Position numbers and translations under genes: made by a program. DNA of 64,000 nucleotides from Endomychus coccineus. Its lineage: Eukaryota; Arthropoda; Insecta; Coleoptera; Endomychidae. The notes under the pieces are model-generated. The model was not told the DNA's origin and ran no database searches. It was given only the letters and a program-made list of their open reading frames with translations. Positions 20,360 through 33,034 of this stretch are shown here, piece after piece. The stretch spans positions 158,074,388 to 158,138,387 of the forward strand of contig OY294068.1 in NCBI GenBank assembly GCA_958510875.1, read 5' to 3'. Every line of letters starts with the position of its first letter. Position 1 is the first letter of the stretch.

Positions 20360-20760
20360 AAATCTTTCAAAATGGCTATATGGCTCTGGCCAGTCGACTG
20401 GTGACTGACCTGGCTCCGCCTTGCTTGTAGATGTGAAGTGGCGGTACGTCCAACAAGACTTCTAAAGAGGCTGTTGGGGTTGTTCGTATAGCTCTCGTGG
20501 CCGCCAGGCAAGCGTGCCTTTGAATGCTTCCTAGCTTCGGTTCGTCCTAGCCTGCTGATTTTTTGGCCACCATACCACTGAGCCATATGCTATCATGAGT
20601 CTGATGATCCTGTTGTATAGCCAAGTGATCATTTTTGGTTGTAGCCCCCAGTTTCTCCCACACATTCTTCTGCATAGGTTGAGGGCTACCGTGCTCTTTT
20701 GGATTGTTTGATTCCATGTCAGCTTGTGATCAAAGATAATTTTCATGTATTATGCCTATT
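20360..20760 (-). pseudogene. LINE RT thumb remnant
   Basis: Reading down from 20746: KIIFDHKLTWNQTIQKSTVA, NLCRRMCGRNWGLQPKMITW, YNRIIRLMIAYGSVVWW, then after a frameshift a region ending TTPTASLEVLLDVPPLHIY. This is the R1/LOA/Jockey-like RT thumb and downstream region. Frameshift near 20560. It is truncated at both ends. Confidence 0.75.
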
Positions 20761-20798
20761 GTGCAATTGGAATTTTCACCTCAATTCTTTATATAGAG

Positions 20799-20999
20799 TT
20801 ATGATGTTTCTTCTAGTTTGTGGCTCACTACATAATAGAATTTTGAACACGACTCACAATTGATTTCGTAAATGACGGAAATTTCATGAACGGGCTTGCC
20901 TAAGCGTTTCTTATCTATCAAATACAGAAGCTGGAACCCAATTAGTTTCAACAAATTTAAAAGATCCAAAATGACAAATTGCGAGACGTATGTAATCAC
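20799..20999 (-). pseudogene. Small PLE-like GIY-YIG fragment
   Basis: The frame includes DKKRLGKPVHEISVIYEINC then ESCSKFYYVV and SHKLEE, which resembles the start of a PLE-type GIY-YIG domain (VxYxIxCxxCxxxYxGxTxxxLxxR) with the second Gly-containing motif mutated. About 65 codons are visible; the rest is lost. The assignment rests on this one short match. Confidence 0.4.
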
Positions 21000-21009
21000 A
21001 TTGAATCCA

Positions 21010-22690
21010 CGTTCAAACTGATGCCTGCTGTCATTGCAGAAAATATACGAGTGTTGTTGAAAGATAAAAAAACATTGTCAGCATATTTTGTTCTCGGAAA
21101 ACCCAGTGCAGTACGCCATACGTTTATTTAGGCTAAATTAATAATTTTAAGAATATCGAAACCATTTTTGTAAAAAACATCGTCATATATTTCCAAAACA
21201 AAGTGCTTACCTGTAATCATCAGAGGGCAAAACATTTTAAAAATAACCCAGGAAATAAGCCCTTACATTTTTGCAGTATGTTTACCAACAGGAAATCTAG
21301 GAAATGAGAAAACTACGACAAGCTTCGGCATTCATCGGTTAGTTGTTCAGATCAATTATTACTTTTCGTCATTTCAACAATAATGTACGAAAAATGACTG
21401 TTGTATTCGTTTCAACAACACTATATTGCGACTATTAATTAAATATGAACAGCTCAGTGATAATTTGATAATGTCTTGATATATGATCTGGAAAATTAGA
21501 GGATTTGTCATATTCTTATGGACCATTGTATATTTTTGATACTCTGGTCAGATACGAAGGAGAGGAAATATAGGAAGTATATATTCCCCAGCTTCCACTG
21601 ACACTTTGAGCACACATTAGTTCCGGTCGGAACCAAAGCGTGAGGCGACGCAGGGCAGAAATCTTATTGCTTTACAAATCGATAATGAAGCAATTCGCAC
21701 TTGATTATAACGTACATACAATGCCTCACACCCTTACAGAGTAAACTGTTTTATGGTTTGAACGGAGTATATTTTGTTCAATGATCTTATATTCGAATCA
21801 AATCCAATCCAATTGTCGAAAATACTTTGTGTTATTGTGAAACAAGTTGCTCAGTGGAAAGATTCATTAGATACATTTATTTGAATGTGTTATATCATAT
21901 AACCAGATAATTAGATGATGAAATTGCGAAAAAGCGTTATAGGCCAGCAGTGGCGATTGGTTACACATAGTTATGTGGGTGTGCATAAGTAGAAAAAAGC
22001 GCCGAAGGTGAAAATTATAATTGAGAAATTCGGAGAACAAAAATATTTGCTCAAAGAAATAGGTTTCGTTGACCAAATATCATCTTTTTTGATGCGATTG
22101 AGAGAAATCTTGACAAAACTTATTTAAAATAATGTTTAAAGAAGTACTTGATATTTGAATATCAAAAAATTATAGGTACACGCTCTCAGATTTCCAACTT
22201 CTAAGATAAAAAGTAAAGTTACCCTAGAATCCCTAGATATATCCAAGCTTGAGATTATTAGTATAGAAAATCCATTCCTCTATTTTTTGAATTCGCAAAA
22301 ACGCTAATTACACAATTATTGAAATCTGGAATCGCTGCAATTAGGGTTTTCTCCATATTCACCATGCAAAGTGAATTTAGCCTGTCCGGCGCCATTTTAT
22401 TTCTCAAAAAGACTCTCTTAACGTTGAAAAACAGTGTATGTACAAATTTTATTTTAATAATAAACAGTTTCACTGAAACAGCTTGTGAGGTTTGGACCTC
22501 TAAATAATTGCAAAATTGCTGAGCTACTTACTGCTTCACGAAAATCTTCCCTGATTTATATAACCGACCATTAAATACATGATTTTTTGTTTAAAAATAA
22601 AAAAATTAAAAACTCGAAGATTTGACAAAAGTGATGAGGGAAAAAATAGAAAAAATTATATTTCATTTCGAATCATGTATGTAGCCACAT
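21010..22690. other. Unassigned AT-rich stretch
   Basis: No family recognised. A moderately GC-rich patch at about 21590-21660 (TTCCGGTCGGAACC) stands out but has no identifiable feature. Small ORFs at 22258-22507 on both strands are mutual shadows. Confidence 0.4.
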
Positions 22691-22704
22691 GGCAACATCA
22701 TGCA

Positions 22705-23640
22705 TTAGATACATAGTATAACATTACATGTGAAATTGTTCCAAACAATTATTATGTTTGTTGAGACACCGCACTTCTCACACTTAGAATGGATAAGTCC
22801 TTTGCAGTTAGGCAGCTTGTATCTCTTTTTCCCATATTCAATACTTGGCGAATTCCCAGTTTGGTCAGTGCGAACTTTCGCCGGCGGTGTATGCTTCATT
22901 GGTCCTGGACATAGAATTTGAATCCCCATTTGTGGGGGTTCATTGGTACGCCTTACTTTGGTGGAGCACATTTGCTCGTCTATACAGAGATTTTGCTCCA
23001 AGGCAACAGAAGAAAATTTATTGCTTACAAAATCGACAATAGATCTAATTTTGTGTAGCCTATCGTGTCCTGATTTATCATGATTTATAAAAGAGTAGTT
23101 ATTGTTGAAGTGTATGAACCTTCTTATCATCTCGAATTTGTTGATTAACATTTACAGCTACAGGTACAAATCTTAGTTCATCACTCCGCAATGACTCGTA
23201 TTGGGCATATTTACTAATGAAATATATATTATTAAACCAAAAAATTACTTCATGTCGTTCCCGGTAAAGCAATATGGTCCCTCAAGTTTGGTCCGAACGG
23301 CATTGAAATTGGATTCGTCTAGAATTGTTGTTGACTCACTTGAGAAAAAGTAGTTGAAGAACAGCAACGGATGTTCCAAAGCTAAATTTTCTTCGAAACT
23401 TATATGTCCCCATGGAAAGCTGATCATTATTCAAGAACAAAGACTTGTATTTCCAGAGTACATCCTTTTGTACGGGTACCTTGCTCCGTTTCAATGCCAA
23501 AAGAGAAGAGACAGACAAGTTATCTTCTTTCTTCTCTCACTCTTCTTGAACAGTACTTCCACTCGCACTTCTTCCAACGTCTTACGTCTTACTTTATCAT
23601 CACTTTGCATTGCTAAAATCAGTATCGTCATCAATTAGAT
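22705..23640 (-). pseudogene. piggyBac transposase pseudogene with internal deletion
   Basis: From 23151 downward the frame reads MLINKFEMIRRFIHFNNNYS, HDRLHKIRSIVDFVSNKFSS and LEQNLCIDEQMCSTKVR (containing the first catalytic Asp of the piggyBac DDE_Tnp_1_7 domain). It then jumps to KHTPPAKVRTDQTGNSPS and the C-terminal cysteine-rich motif LPNCKGLIHSKCEKCGVSTN. The middle of the catalytic domain, with the other two Asp residues, is deleted. The N-terminal half (23518-23245) is in broken frames: WGHISFEENLALEHPLLFF and EGPYCFTGNDMK. No TTAA-flanked ends were found, so boundaries are unknown. Confidence 0.8.
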
Positions 23641-23649
23641 CGGTAAAAT

Positions 23650-26160
23650 TTTCCCAATACTGTTCCAGATCATTTTTTACTAGAATCTTTTTCGTGTATA
23701 TTTTGAAAGAATAAGTAAAACCAATGGACTCAATTGCATAGCGTTGCCGATAAGGTACATGATCGAAAAACGAATGATACCTCGAATGTTTGATGTTGCT
23801 GATCTATAAAAAAATAAAAGATTGCACAACCTAGTCACAAAATACTTACCGTTCGGAAGTAAAATTTTTTTTCCTGAAATGAATCAGTTTTTTAAACCAA
23901 ACTATAATCAATAGTAAAATCAATATAAGCACGTTGGTCGCCGGTGGTCTGCAGCCTGGGAAATGTCAATAATACACTGACATAACCGCCATCTACCAAC
24001 AAATGCTTGTAGCCTATTATAAAGCAGTACGTAGCCCAACGGATACTTCATGCAACAAATAGATATTTGCTCTAGCGTGAGATTGTATGGTATAGTAGGC
24101 AGTGTGTTGCCGAAAAGCAACAATATGCATTTAAGGGTAATTCACTTTTCAGTTCAACTTTGTACCAAAAAGCAATTATTCCTACACGAGTTTGAAAATG
24201 TTTTGTGTTTTCTTCAATAAATTCTACCAAATATGCCTCCATTGCGTTCGCTTCATCTTCATTGAACGTATGAACGCTGAACAACTGTCAAGTCAGACAA
24301 ACTGAGTCAGTGCATTAGAACAATGCACGAGAATCTCATAATGTACGTACACGTATTTTCATGTGTCCGAGTGGTTTCTTTCTAACGCATGATCAACGGG
24401 ATCACTCCTGGGTGCTATTCGAACATTGAATTAGCTACAGTTGTGCTGGCATTATTATTTAGCTATGTGAATTTTGGGTTGCAGGAATGCATACTGCAGG
24501 TTACAGAATCAATATCAATAGTATTGGTTAAGTTTAAAGTTTCAACATGTTAAATTACTTATTGATATTATTATTATTACTATCGATATAATTAATCTAG
24601 TTTTTAAGGGAGTGCATCGAACAAATGAACCTAAAAACCGCCACTGTTGGTCAGTATAGCGTCAAAAATCGACAAAAAAAAGTTATTTTGAGGTTAAAGC
24701 GATTTCATGATCCATTCTTACGCAAAAAGTGGCGTTGAAAACGATGGTGAAGTTAAAAATTTTCTAAAGTTTGTGCTGTTGTTTATATCTGCGTTTTAGT
24801 TGTAAGATTATCGAAAAATGCTTATAAAACAAAAATTATCCGAGATGAACTTATGAAATTTTACTTGGTGATGGATAATGACAAAACACATCGTTTAAGA
24901 TCAATTACGACTCATTTGATTTTTTCAATGAATTGTTATTGACAAATTCATGTTGTTCATAAATAAAAAATTTTCTCCGAATGTATGTCATTATTCTATC
25001 CGTAAAACACGTTAGGAACTACATTTTGGCCGTAGATTACGACTAAGTGAAAGCAGTGTTGGATTAACTTTTGTATGCTAGAATTAGTTAATTTTTGTTA
25101 AGAACGTCAGTTCAGGACACATTAATTGGAATGTGAGTTGCCATAGAATAGATAGAAGAATGCTATTGCATCCATCAATAACAATAATTAAAATTAATTG
25201 AAATGATAGTACATTTAAATCAGACAAATATTCTTTCTAATGTGTTAGTGGTTCATGCTAGTAACGACTGTATAAGTGATTTTCATAAAATTTCACGATG
25301 TGGAAATAACCATAAATATCGTACTGAAATAAATATCAAAACAGGATAACAAAACGAATTTGGTAAGGATACTTCTCACCTGCGGGTTCAGCGAGAATCA
25401 ATTCCACGTGTTTGACTTATATGTCATTCTTCTGGCCTTGCCAGGCATAGTTGGTTCTACTTGAAGTCAGATTGAGTGTCGCAACTTATTATTATGTTCG
25501 CATTTCTAAGCTTTCCATTCCTTTCCACTACAATGTATCAGTAAATTATCACGGTTCGCGATACCCCGATAAAATATGAAGGGAAATTGTTTCATTGTAT
25601 CTCCGGAAAATGTACGACTTCATTTCTGTAACATCGTTTTAATATAGAACGAACGGAAAATAAAATTTCAAATTTGCACAAATTCATTTCTGTCTCTTCA
25701 AAATGTGGAACGATATACAAGATGATCAGAAAGTATGGAATATTCCTTATGTTTTCGTAAGTAACGCTAATTGAAAAAGTATCTCTATAAAAGTTTTTGC
25801 AGAAATTATTTCCTGCATAACGCATATTTTAAATTTTGTCTAGAGTAAGAAATTACGTTGCCATGACAACTATTAAAAAAAATGGAACCCTATATTTCTT
25901 TCTTGTGCTATGCACAGATCCATGTTTTCTGCATACGAGCTACTGGAATTTCAATGACCTTGCATGAAAAATATTGAAAGAAATTAACCTTTTCTTTTTC
26001 CGTCACATTAGCTTGAATTCGATCGGTTACGAATCACCGAAAAACAAAGTTGGCCTCGAAAAACGAGGTAGCCATGGAAAACAATTTTCATATTAAGGAA
26101 TATGTCGCTTACTGTCAGTTTGCTATTGTTCTTATTTGGTTGTGTATGTTGAAACTATTG
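23650..26160. other. Unassigned stretch
   Basis: Contains a minus-strand frame at 24284-24072 (70 residues starting MFSVHTFNEDEANAMEAYLV) with no family I can name, and otherwise nothing supportable. A sequence at about 24370-24440 has a tRNA-like GTCCGAGTGG start and a TATTCGAAC but does not fold as a tRNA by eye. Confidence 0.35.
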
Positions 26161-26169
26161 TGGCTGGCA

Positions 26170-26440
26170 CATTTAACAGAGAAGGAAAGAATTGACATTG
26201 TGATGATGTTAGGATATGGTGACAGGAAACAATTCCAGAAAGAAGTTTGCACATTGTTCAGCGAAGTTTATCCGAACTGCTCACGTATCATTTCAAGAAA
26301 CTGGAAGTGTTAAAGATGAGCCTCGTGAAGGTCGTCCAAGAACTAGTACTGACAGAGATGCAGCCTTAGATGTTCTACTGTCCTCCCAAGGAGACCCAGA
26401 TAATCAACGCGTGATGTTCCACGACTTTACGGCATGTCAC
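26170..26440 (+). pseudogene. Tc1/mariner transposase N-terminal helix-turn-helix fragment
   Basis: Two frames together read LTEKERIDIVMMLGYGDR, FQKEVCTLFSEVYPNC, then FQETGSVKDEPREGRPRTST and DRDAALDVLLSSQGDP. This matches the N-terminal DNA-binding part (L-x-E-R-x-x-I-V-x-L-G... R-P-x-x-I-S... GSV-D-x-x-R-x-GRPR) of a mariner-related transposase different from the one at 38015-39094. A frameshift lies near 26280. The catalytic domain is absent. Confidence 0.65.
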
Positions 26441-26499
26441 AACCATCGTTCATGTATCTCGTTCGTAATCATGAATTTCTTTTCTATGAAGTTTAGTTA

Positions 26500-28230
26500 G
26501 GGCAGGAGTTGAGAGAAGATGATTTTGATAGATGGGTGGAAGTATTTAATTTTTTTTTTCATTTTACATATAAACCTTAATCATCTGGAAATGGAGCCAT
26601 ATTATATATAAACAAGTTTATATATTGAATTCGTTTGTTATATATACCTGAGGATGAGGTGTGATAATTGAACTCGAAATCTGGTAGTACGGATCTACAA
26701 AAAAATGGATTGTGAGAAATAAACATTACAATATTGATATCAATATGAACTCACACTTGCAATTACAATTGTTTTCTGGCAATCAAAATGCACTCACTGT
26801 TGGTCTAATATCACAATTGCCTCTCGAATTCCTAGTAGGAATGAGGGACTCGAGTTCTACGTCGGATTGAATTATGGGTGTTATAGAACTGTCACACGAT
26901 GATTTCAAGGGAGCTAACACTTTCCTTGAAACGCGAAAGACGCGCCCAAGTCCAGCGCTATTTTACCCTTAGGAATAAATAACTCCTGTTGCACAAGTAC
27001 TACGTTTAATTTTGCTACACAACTGGGTTATAACAATGAGCCAAGTCAATGCTCCAAACTTTCCCTACACAAGCTACCTACAGCTCCAGGCTCCTTTCTT
27101 TTACAATACTACAAGCAAAATTTAATGTAGGTTGCGTTCTTTTGGAGTCAACTGATTTTGAAGAACTTCTTCGTTGACTTATATGAACAACACTTAATAA
27201 ATTGATTCAATCTCTATCTAATTACTTGAATTCAATTTGTTACAATACTGAACAGGATATCAATTGATTTCATGAAATATGATATCAGGAACCAAAATTA
27301 GCATGAATTAAAATTCTTCTTGCCTTGAATGGAAAATTACTTATAAATTTATAGAGATAGGTATTATCTTAACAACAATGGAGAAGAAATTAAAAATATG
27401 TCAATAACTTTGAGTGTGGGATCTAGGTTAAATATATATGTGTGGAATTAATGCAAACAATGGACTGTTTATTAAGGAGTAAAAACTGGCTGGACAAGAA
27501 GCTTAGCTTACCCAGTGAATAGGTGGTGGAGAACTCTCCTTTTTTTCTAAAGGTAATTAGTTTCTATGAATCCGTTGGAACGTGAGCCACTCCATGTGTA
27601 TAACTTAGGAAGTATGTTCAATGTAGAACACCGGGGGCAGACCCTGCCCATATGTTATTAGGCGACCTATAAGAATCAGACTAAGCACAAGAACAGCCGG
27701 TGAAGGCTCTTTCCAACTTCACGTGGATTTCTCCTGACTCTGGGAAAAAGTTCCAATGTCCTCGTGATGTGATTAAGTTGCTAAGCATACTCCTTTGCTT
27801 GCCCAGAAGTCGGTGCATCGGATAGGAGATATCGAGTTACGAGACAGATCGTCGCTAGGCCTGCCTGAGATCTCGTATGTTTTATCAAGATATAATAATT
27901 TATAAAACTTCATTTCAAATTAAATTGAATTATTTCAAGGGACCCAAGAGTAATAATTTCTCGGATTATTACACTAGGTTAGACTTGCCAAAATAGCTTG
28001 AATAACAAGAAAAATGTCTGTTTTCACATTTACTCGATATACATGTACATTGTATAATTTGACAAAAAAAATAATTATCGTAGTCACTATATCTGTACAT
28101 TATTGGTATCTTACATCAAGTACAGTTGTAGACAAAAATTTTTTAAAACCTTATTTTTCACTAATTCAATGAATGAACACCATAGCTTCTACAAACAAAT
28201 ATTACAAACTCCACTATTATATAATAATTT
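26500..28230. other. Unassigned stretch
   Basis: No coding or RNA feature recognised. A less AT-rich block at 27590-27880 (around ACACCGGGGGCAGACCCTGC) may be a piece of an element I cannot identify. Confidence 0.35.
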
Positions 28231-28640
28231 TTGAAGAAGCCATGGTGTTGACGAAACTATATTTACAATGTGAAAATTTCATACAAGCTACAAACTACAT
28301 TACATGTCTTGGTATATTCATTGATAAATATCGAAGGCGGAATATTCAATAAGAACATTTAGCAAGCAAAGTAAGAACACTAATTTATAAATTTCACCAA
28401 TAAGAGAATACATGAGCATTCGAATGCTAAAAAATATATACAAGACTCTGGTGGGATCTTTATTGAAATATGGCATCGAAGCAGGGGGGGGGGGGTTATA
28501 TGAAAATGAAATGGAGCCTCTTAATGTGTTCCAAAATTATGTCTTAAAATTAATATTAACCAACTGTAAAAGATTTTCCATGGATATTTTATACAATTAG
28601 ATGGATGTGCTAAAAGTAAGAATACTTTACATATATAAAT
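28230..28640 (+). pseudogene. LINE RT thumb fragment
   Basis: The plus strand reads, with stops, YLGIFIDKYRR...EHLASKVRTLIYKF and then MLKNIYKTLVGSLLKYGIEA followed by MEPLNVFQNYVLKLIL. This is the thumb of a Jockey/CR1-like RT (K-x-x-Y-x-x-L-x-x-S-x-L-x-Y-G-I, then L-x-x-x-Q-x-x-x-L-K). A run of G at about 28485-28495 disrupts the usual WG motif. Truncated at both ends. Confidence 0.65.
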
Positions 28641-29143
28641 GTCTAATCTACATGCATCCAAAAGTGGAAACTGAGTATATAGATCATGCCTATCACACGA
28701 GAGCAGCTTACAATTGAAGAATTGTTGCTGAATCATGAAAACCGATCAAACAGGATTATAACTTAATAATTAATGAAATTCGTAGAGTGCTGCATTTGAA
28801 TCAATGTGAATTGCCACTTTTCACGTGGTCTGAAAGATTTTCATCTCTGTCTAATACCAGGCTGAAATAGGTCTTCTGTCTCTCTTACGTGTTGGAGTCA
28901 TCGACTGGACAGATGTTCATATACCAAGCGCTATCCATGTATGTATATATAATATCTATGATGCTAGCTGATGGGAAGAGATAGGTGCGTCTGGGGCCGA
29001 CTTCGGTCTTTGTGCACATGAATCTGGTAAAACCTTAGAAAACTCGGATTATGGAGGAGGGTTTATTGTTAAGAATATGAAGCGAAGGTCTTAATTTTAG
29101 TCTTCGGTTCTTGATTCCTGGGTCACGTACAGTCACGTTGTAG

Positions 29144-29147
<4 letters not shown>

Positions 29148-29204
<57 letters not shown>
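29148..29204. repeat. (TA)n microsatellite at the left PLE 3' end
   Basis: Uninterrupted TA array of about 57 bases immediately beyond the minus-strand PLE copy. Frames through it that read as YIYIYI repeats are not genes. Confidence 0.95.
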
Positions 29205-29205
<1 letters not shown>

Positions 29206-29298
29206 TTTTGTTGATATTCTTGAACCATTTGTAATATTTGTATGTTTTCTTGGTATATTGGTTCGTATATATACTGATAATGAAATAAAAATTCTGTT

Positions 29299-29334
29299 TT
29301 GACGTTTCGACAACGTTTATTGCCTTTATCAAAA
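29299..29334 (-). ncRNA. Hammerhead-like motif with U3/A8, left PLE copy
   Basis: Mirror image of the motif at 33035-33070: core UUGAUAA (29332-29326), stem II GGCAA/UUGUC, GAAA (29308-29305), ACGU, cleavage C at 29301. Only about two stem I pairs are visible, so activity is doubtful. Confidence 0.4.
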
Positions 29335-29761
29335 TTGTTAATTGAAATTAGTGTTTCCATGTAATTTAGAAAAGAATAGATGATTTCGATTAATGAAATG
29401 CGTCTGCAGCCGACTTGTGTTTTAAGATCCAATTAAAACTGCAGAAAACATTGGATCGGTTGTGTGTGAAAGAGTATGTGAAAGAGTAATGTATGGCTAA
29501 CTACAATTTGAAATAGATTGAATTTGATTAAATACAAGACATTCCAATATTGTACAATTATAAATATCTATGAATTATTGTATGAATTAGTTACTCTATG
29601 ATGAGTATTTCTATCATAACTATTCAAGTTTAAGATAATTCTATGGAATTTAACCTCATAATTGTTATTCTATAGTGTCATAGTTAAATAATACTTCATC
29701 TTTTTTAGGTTGAATTTTAAATAGACAATGGAAAGTGGCACTTCAAATTAATAAAATTTTG

Positions 29762-30973
29762 TTAAGTTTGAATTACATTATTGTACAGTTTCGAAAGATT
29801 GGAATCTATTTTGTCATTTACACAATTGTTCTTTTTAATTTGAATAGATTCTGATATCAAACGTTTGTTGTCGTTTGTTTCAATATTTAAAATTTTTGTA
29901 TTGTTGTAGTCGAAAGTATGGTTAGTGTCTTTCACATGTTTATTGAGCGCAGTTGATGAATTTTTGGTATATTTGTGGCCATTTAATCTTTTTTCGAGGT
30001 ATTGTGAAGATTGGCCAATATATACCTTTTCGCAATCTTTGCAAGGGATGGAATAAACAGTATGGGTTATTTTTTTGAAAGGTACGCTGCTTTTTAATTT
30101 TGTAAAGAGACTTTTCTGATTTAAATAACTCTTATGACATATATGTAGGTCATAAGGTTTCACTATATTACAAATTTTCTCTGAAAGTCCACTGATATAT
30201 GGTAGTGATATGTAATGCCTATCATTAGTTTTCTCATTATTGGTATTGATTCCACCAAATGAGTTATAAAATTTATGAATTTTGTCTTTAGTTATCGAAT
30301 TTACTGAATCAATGGGATAACCATTTCTTATTAAAGTTTCTTTTGTTTTTGTAATAGATATAGTTCTCAGTTCAGGAGAACTTAGTCGAATAGCTCTATC
30401 TATTAGATTTATAATAACATTTTTCTTATATTTTTTAGGTATGTTAGAATTGAAATTAGTATACCTTCCTGACCAAGTAGGTTTGGTATACCATTTTGTT
30501 AGAATTTTCTTATCATTTGATTTTCTTACTAAAGTTAAATCTAAAAAATTTATTTCGTTATGATTTTCTAATTCAATCGTAAATTGTAACTTATGGTGAA
30601 AGGAATTGAAAGAATTCAAAAATTCATTACATTTGTTTTCAGGGATTGCAGCAATACAATCATCAACATATCTTTTGAAGAAGGCTATATTATAATTTAG
30701 TTGAGATACTACTTTTTCTTCAAGGAATTCCATTACTATTTGGGCTATGATACTTGATATTGGAGAGCCCATTGCACAACCATCTAATTGTTTATAACAA
30801 TCATCTTTATATTGTAAAAAATTAGCGGTGAATGTATATTCTATAGCTGTTAAGAACTCATTCATAGGTAAATTTGTATATAGTTTCATTTCATCCCATT
30901 TATTTTGAATTATTTGTTTAGCTAATTCTAAAGGGATATTTGTATATAAAGATGTGACATCTAGTGATACTAA
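29762..30973 (-). pseudogene. PLE reverse transcriptase + GIY-YIG endonuclease, 5'-truncated, frame open
   Basis: The frame runs without a stop from the palindrome centre (30973) to 29762, about 403 codons. RT motif A is LVSLDVTSLYTNIPLEL, then DGCAMGSPISSIIAQIVMEF, the catalytic KRYVDDCIAAIP, NEINFLDLTLVRK and TKWYTKPTWSGRYTNF. The GIY-YIG endonuclease follows: HTVYSIPCKDCEKVYIGQSS, a KRLNGHKYTK segment and LNKHVKDTNHTF. RT copies RNA at the site cut by the endonuclease in nuclear chromatin. A complete PLE protein is about 700 or more residues; the N-terminal part with the first RT motifs is missing, but what remains has no lesion. Confidence 0.9.
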
Positions 30974-32617
30974 AAACTATATCTTAGTATCACTAGATGT
31001 CACATCTTTATATACAAATATCCCTTTAGAATTAGCTAAACAAATAATTCAAAATAAATGGGATGAAATAAAACTATATACAAATTTACCTATGAATGAG
31101 TTCTTAACAGCTATAGAATATACATTCACCGCTAATTTTTTACAATATAAAGATGATTGTTATAAACAATTAGATGGTTGTGCAATGGGCTCTCCAATAT
31201 CAAGTATCATAGCCCAAATAGTAATGGAATTCCTTGAAGAAAAAGTAGTATCTCAACTAAATTATAATATAGCCTTCTTCAAAAGATATGTTGATGATTG
31301 TATTGCTGCAATCCCTGAAAACAAATGTAATGAATTTTTGAATTCTTTCAATTCCTTTCACCATAAGTTACAATTTACGATTGAATTAGAAAATCATAAC
31401 GAAATAAATTTTTTAGATTTAACTTTAGTAAGAAAATCAAATGATAACAAAATTCTAACAAAATGGTATACCAAACCTACTTGGTCAGGAAGGTATACTA
31501 ATTTCAATTCTAATATACCTAAAAAATATAAGAAAAATGTTATTATAAATCTAATAGATAGAGCTATTCGACTAAGTTCTCCTGAACTGAGAACTATATC
31601 TATTACAAAAACAAAAGAAACTTTAATAAGAAATGGTTATCCCATTGATTTAGTAAATTCGATAACTAAAGACAAAATTCATAAATTTTATAACTCATTT
31701 GGTGGAATCAATACCAATAATGAGAAAACTAATGATAGGCATTACATATCACTACCATATATCGGTGGACTTTCAGAGAAAATTTGTAATATAGTGAAAC
31801 CTTATGACCTACATATATGTCATAAGAGTTATTTAAATCAGAAAAGTCTCTTTACAAAATTAAAAAGCAGCGTACCTTTCAAAAAAATAACCCATACTGT
31901 TTATTCCATCTCTCGGAAGTCAGTTTATAAGTTAACTTGTGAGGAATGTAATGCCCTATACATTGGTCAAACACGTAGTTCGTTTGTAGTTAGATATAAA
32001 GATTTTTTTAAGTCATTTCAATTGAATAAAAGTAATTAAGCACTCTCAAACCACTTTATAGAAACCCAACACCGTTTTCCTCCACTAGAAAACCTGAGTA
32101 TTTCACATACAATTACGAATGGTAGAAAACTTAATCTATTAGAATCTATAGAAACTCAAACACAATAATCCTTCAAGCAATTTAAGTAACGAGCAACCAG
32201 ATTCAGGAAACTCCACTTTGTTCACCCTGTTTAATTCCTTTCCCTTAATATTGAATCATCAATGGCAGACATATGTGCATTAGCCTAGCAGTTGCTGGTA
32301 GTACATCTTCAAAATTTGCGACCATCTTTAAGAACCTTGCAAAGATTGCGAAAAGGTATATATTGGCCAATCTTCACAATACCTCGAAAAAAGATTAAAT
32401 GGCCACAAATATACCAAAAATTCATCAACTACGCTCAATAAACATGTGAAAGACACTAACCATACTTTCGACTACAACAATACAAAAATTTTAAATATTG
32501 AAACAAACGACAACAAACGTTTGATATTAGAATCTATTCAAATTAAAAAGAACAATTGTGTAAATGACAAAATAGATTCCAATCTTTCGAAACTGTACAA
32601 TAATCTAATTCAAACTT
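30974..32617 (+). pseudogene. PLE RT + endonuclease, second copy, interrupted by an insertion
   Basis: Nearly identical to the minus-strand partner (visible differences: K/N in KSNDNKILTK, S/L in GYPIDLVNS, S/G in PYIGGLS). The frame is open from the centre to 31910 (KITHTVYSI). There a 424-bp piece of another PLE is inserted, which ends translation at 32037-32039. The native sequence resumes at 32335 (CCTTGCAAAGATTGCG, coding for CKDCEKVYIG) and runs to a stop near 32617, where the C-terminus matches the partner (LSKLYNN). Confidence 0.88.
31911..32334 (+). mobile_element. 3' fragment of a different PLE inserted at the GIY-YIG boundary
   Basis: This segment is absent from the otherwise identical left arm. 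It reads SVYKLTCEECNALYIGQTRS then SFVVRYKDFF and, after a stop, LSNHFIETQHRFPPLENL, a GIY-YIG domain of another PLE family, followed by about 200 bp of non-coding 3' sequence. It sits exactly where the host copy's own GIY-YIG begins. No clean target duplication is visible; only a 5-bp CCATC occurs near both ends. It may be a separate insertion or a template-switch chimera. Confidence 0.75.
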
Positions 32618-33034
32618 AACAAAATTTTATTAATTTGAAGTGCCACTTTCCATTGTCTATTTAAAATTCAACCTAAAAAAGATGAAGTATTATTTAACTA
32701 TGACACTATAGAATAACAATTTTGAGGTTAAATTCCATAGAATTATCTTAAACTTGAATAGTTATGATAGAAATACTCATCATAGAGTAACTAATTCATA
32801 CAATAATTCATAGATATTTATAATTGTACAATATTGGAATGTCTTGTATTTAATCAAATTCAATCTATTTCAAATTGTAGTTAGCCATACATTACTCTTT
32901 CACACACAACCGATCCAATGTTTTCTGCAGTTTTAATTGGATCTTAAAACACAAGTCGGCTGCAGACGCATTTCATTAATCGAAATCATCTATTCTTTTC
33001 TAAATTACATGGAAACACTAATTTCAATTAACAA

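Noticed and set aside
24370..24440. tRNA-like sequence starting GTCCGAGTGG
   Set aside because: No cloverleaf could be drawn: the T-arm is absent and the acceptor ends do not pair.
29133..29432. Open frames reading through the TA arrays as long YIYIYI repeats (also 32937-33387)
   Set aside because: They are produced by the (TA)n microsatellites and the untranslated 3' ends of the PLE copies.
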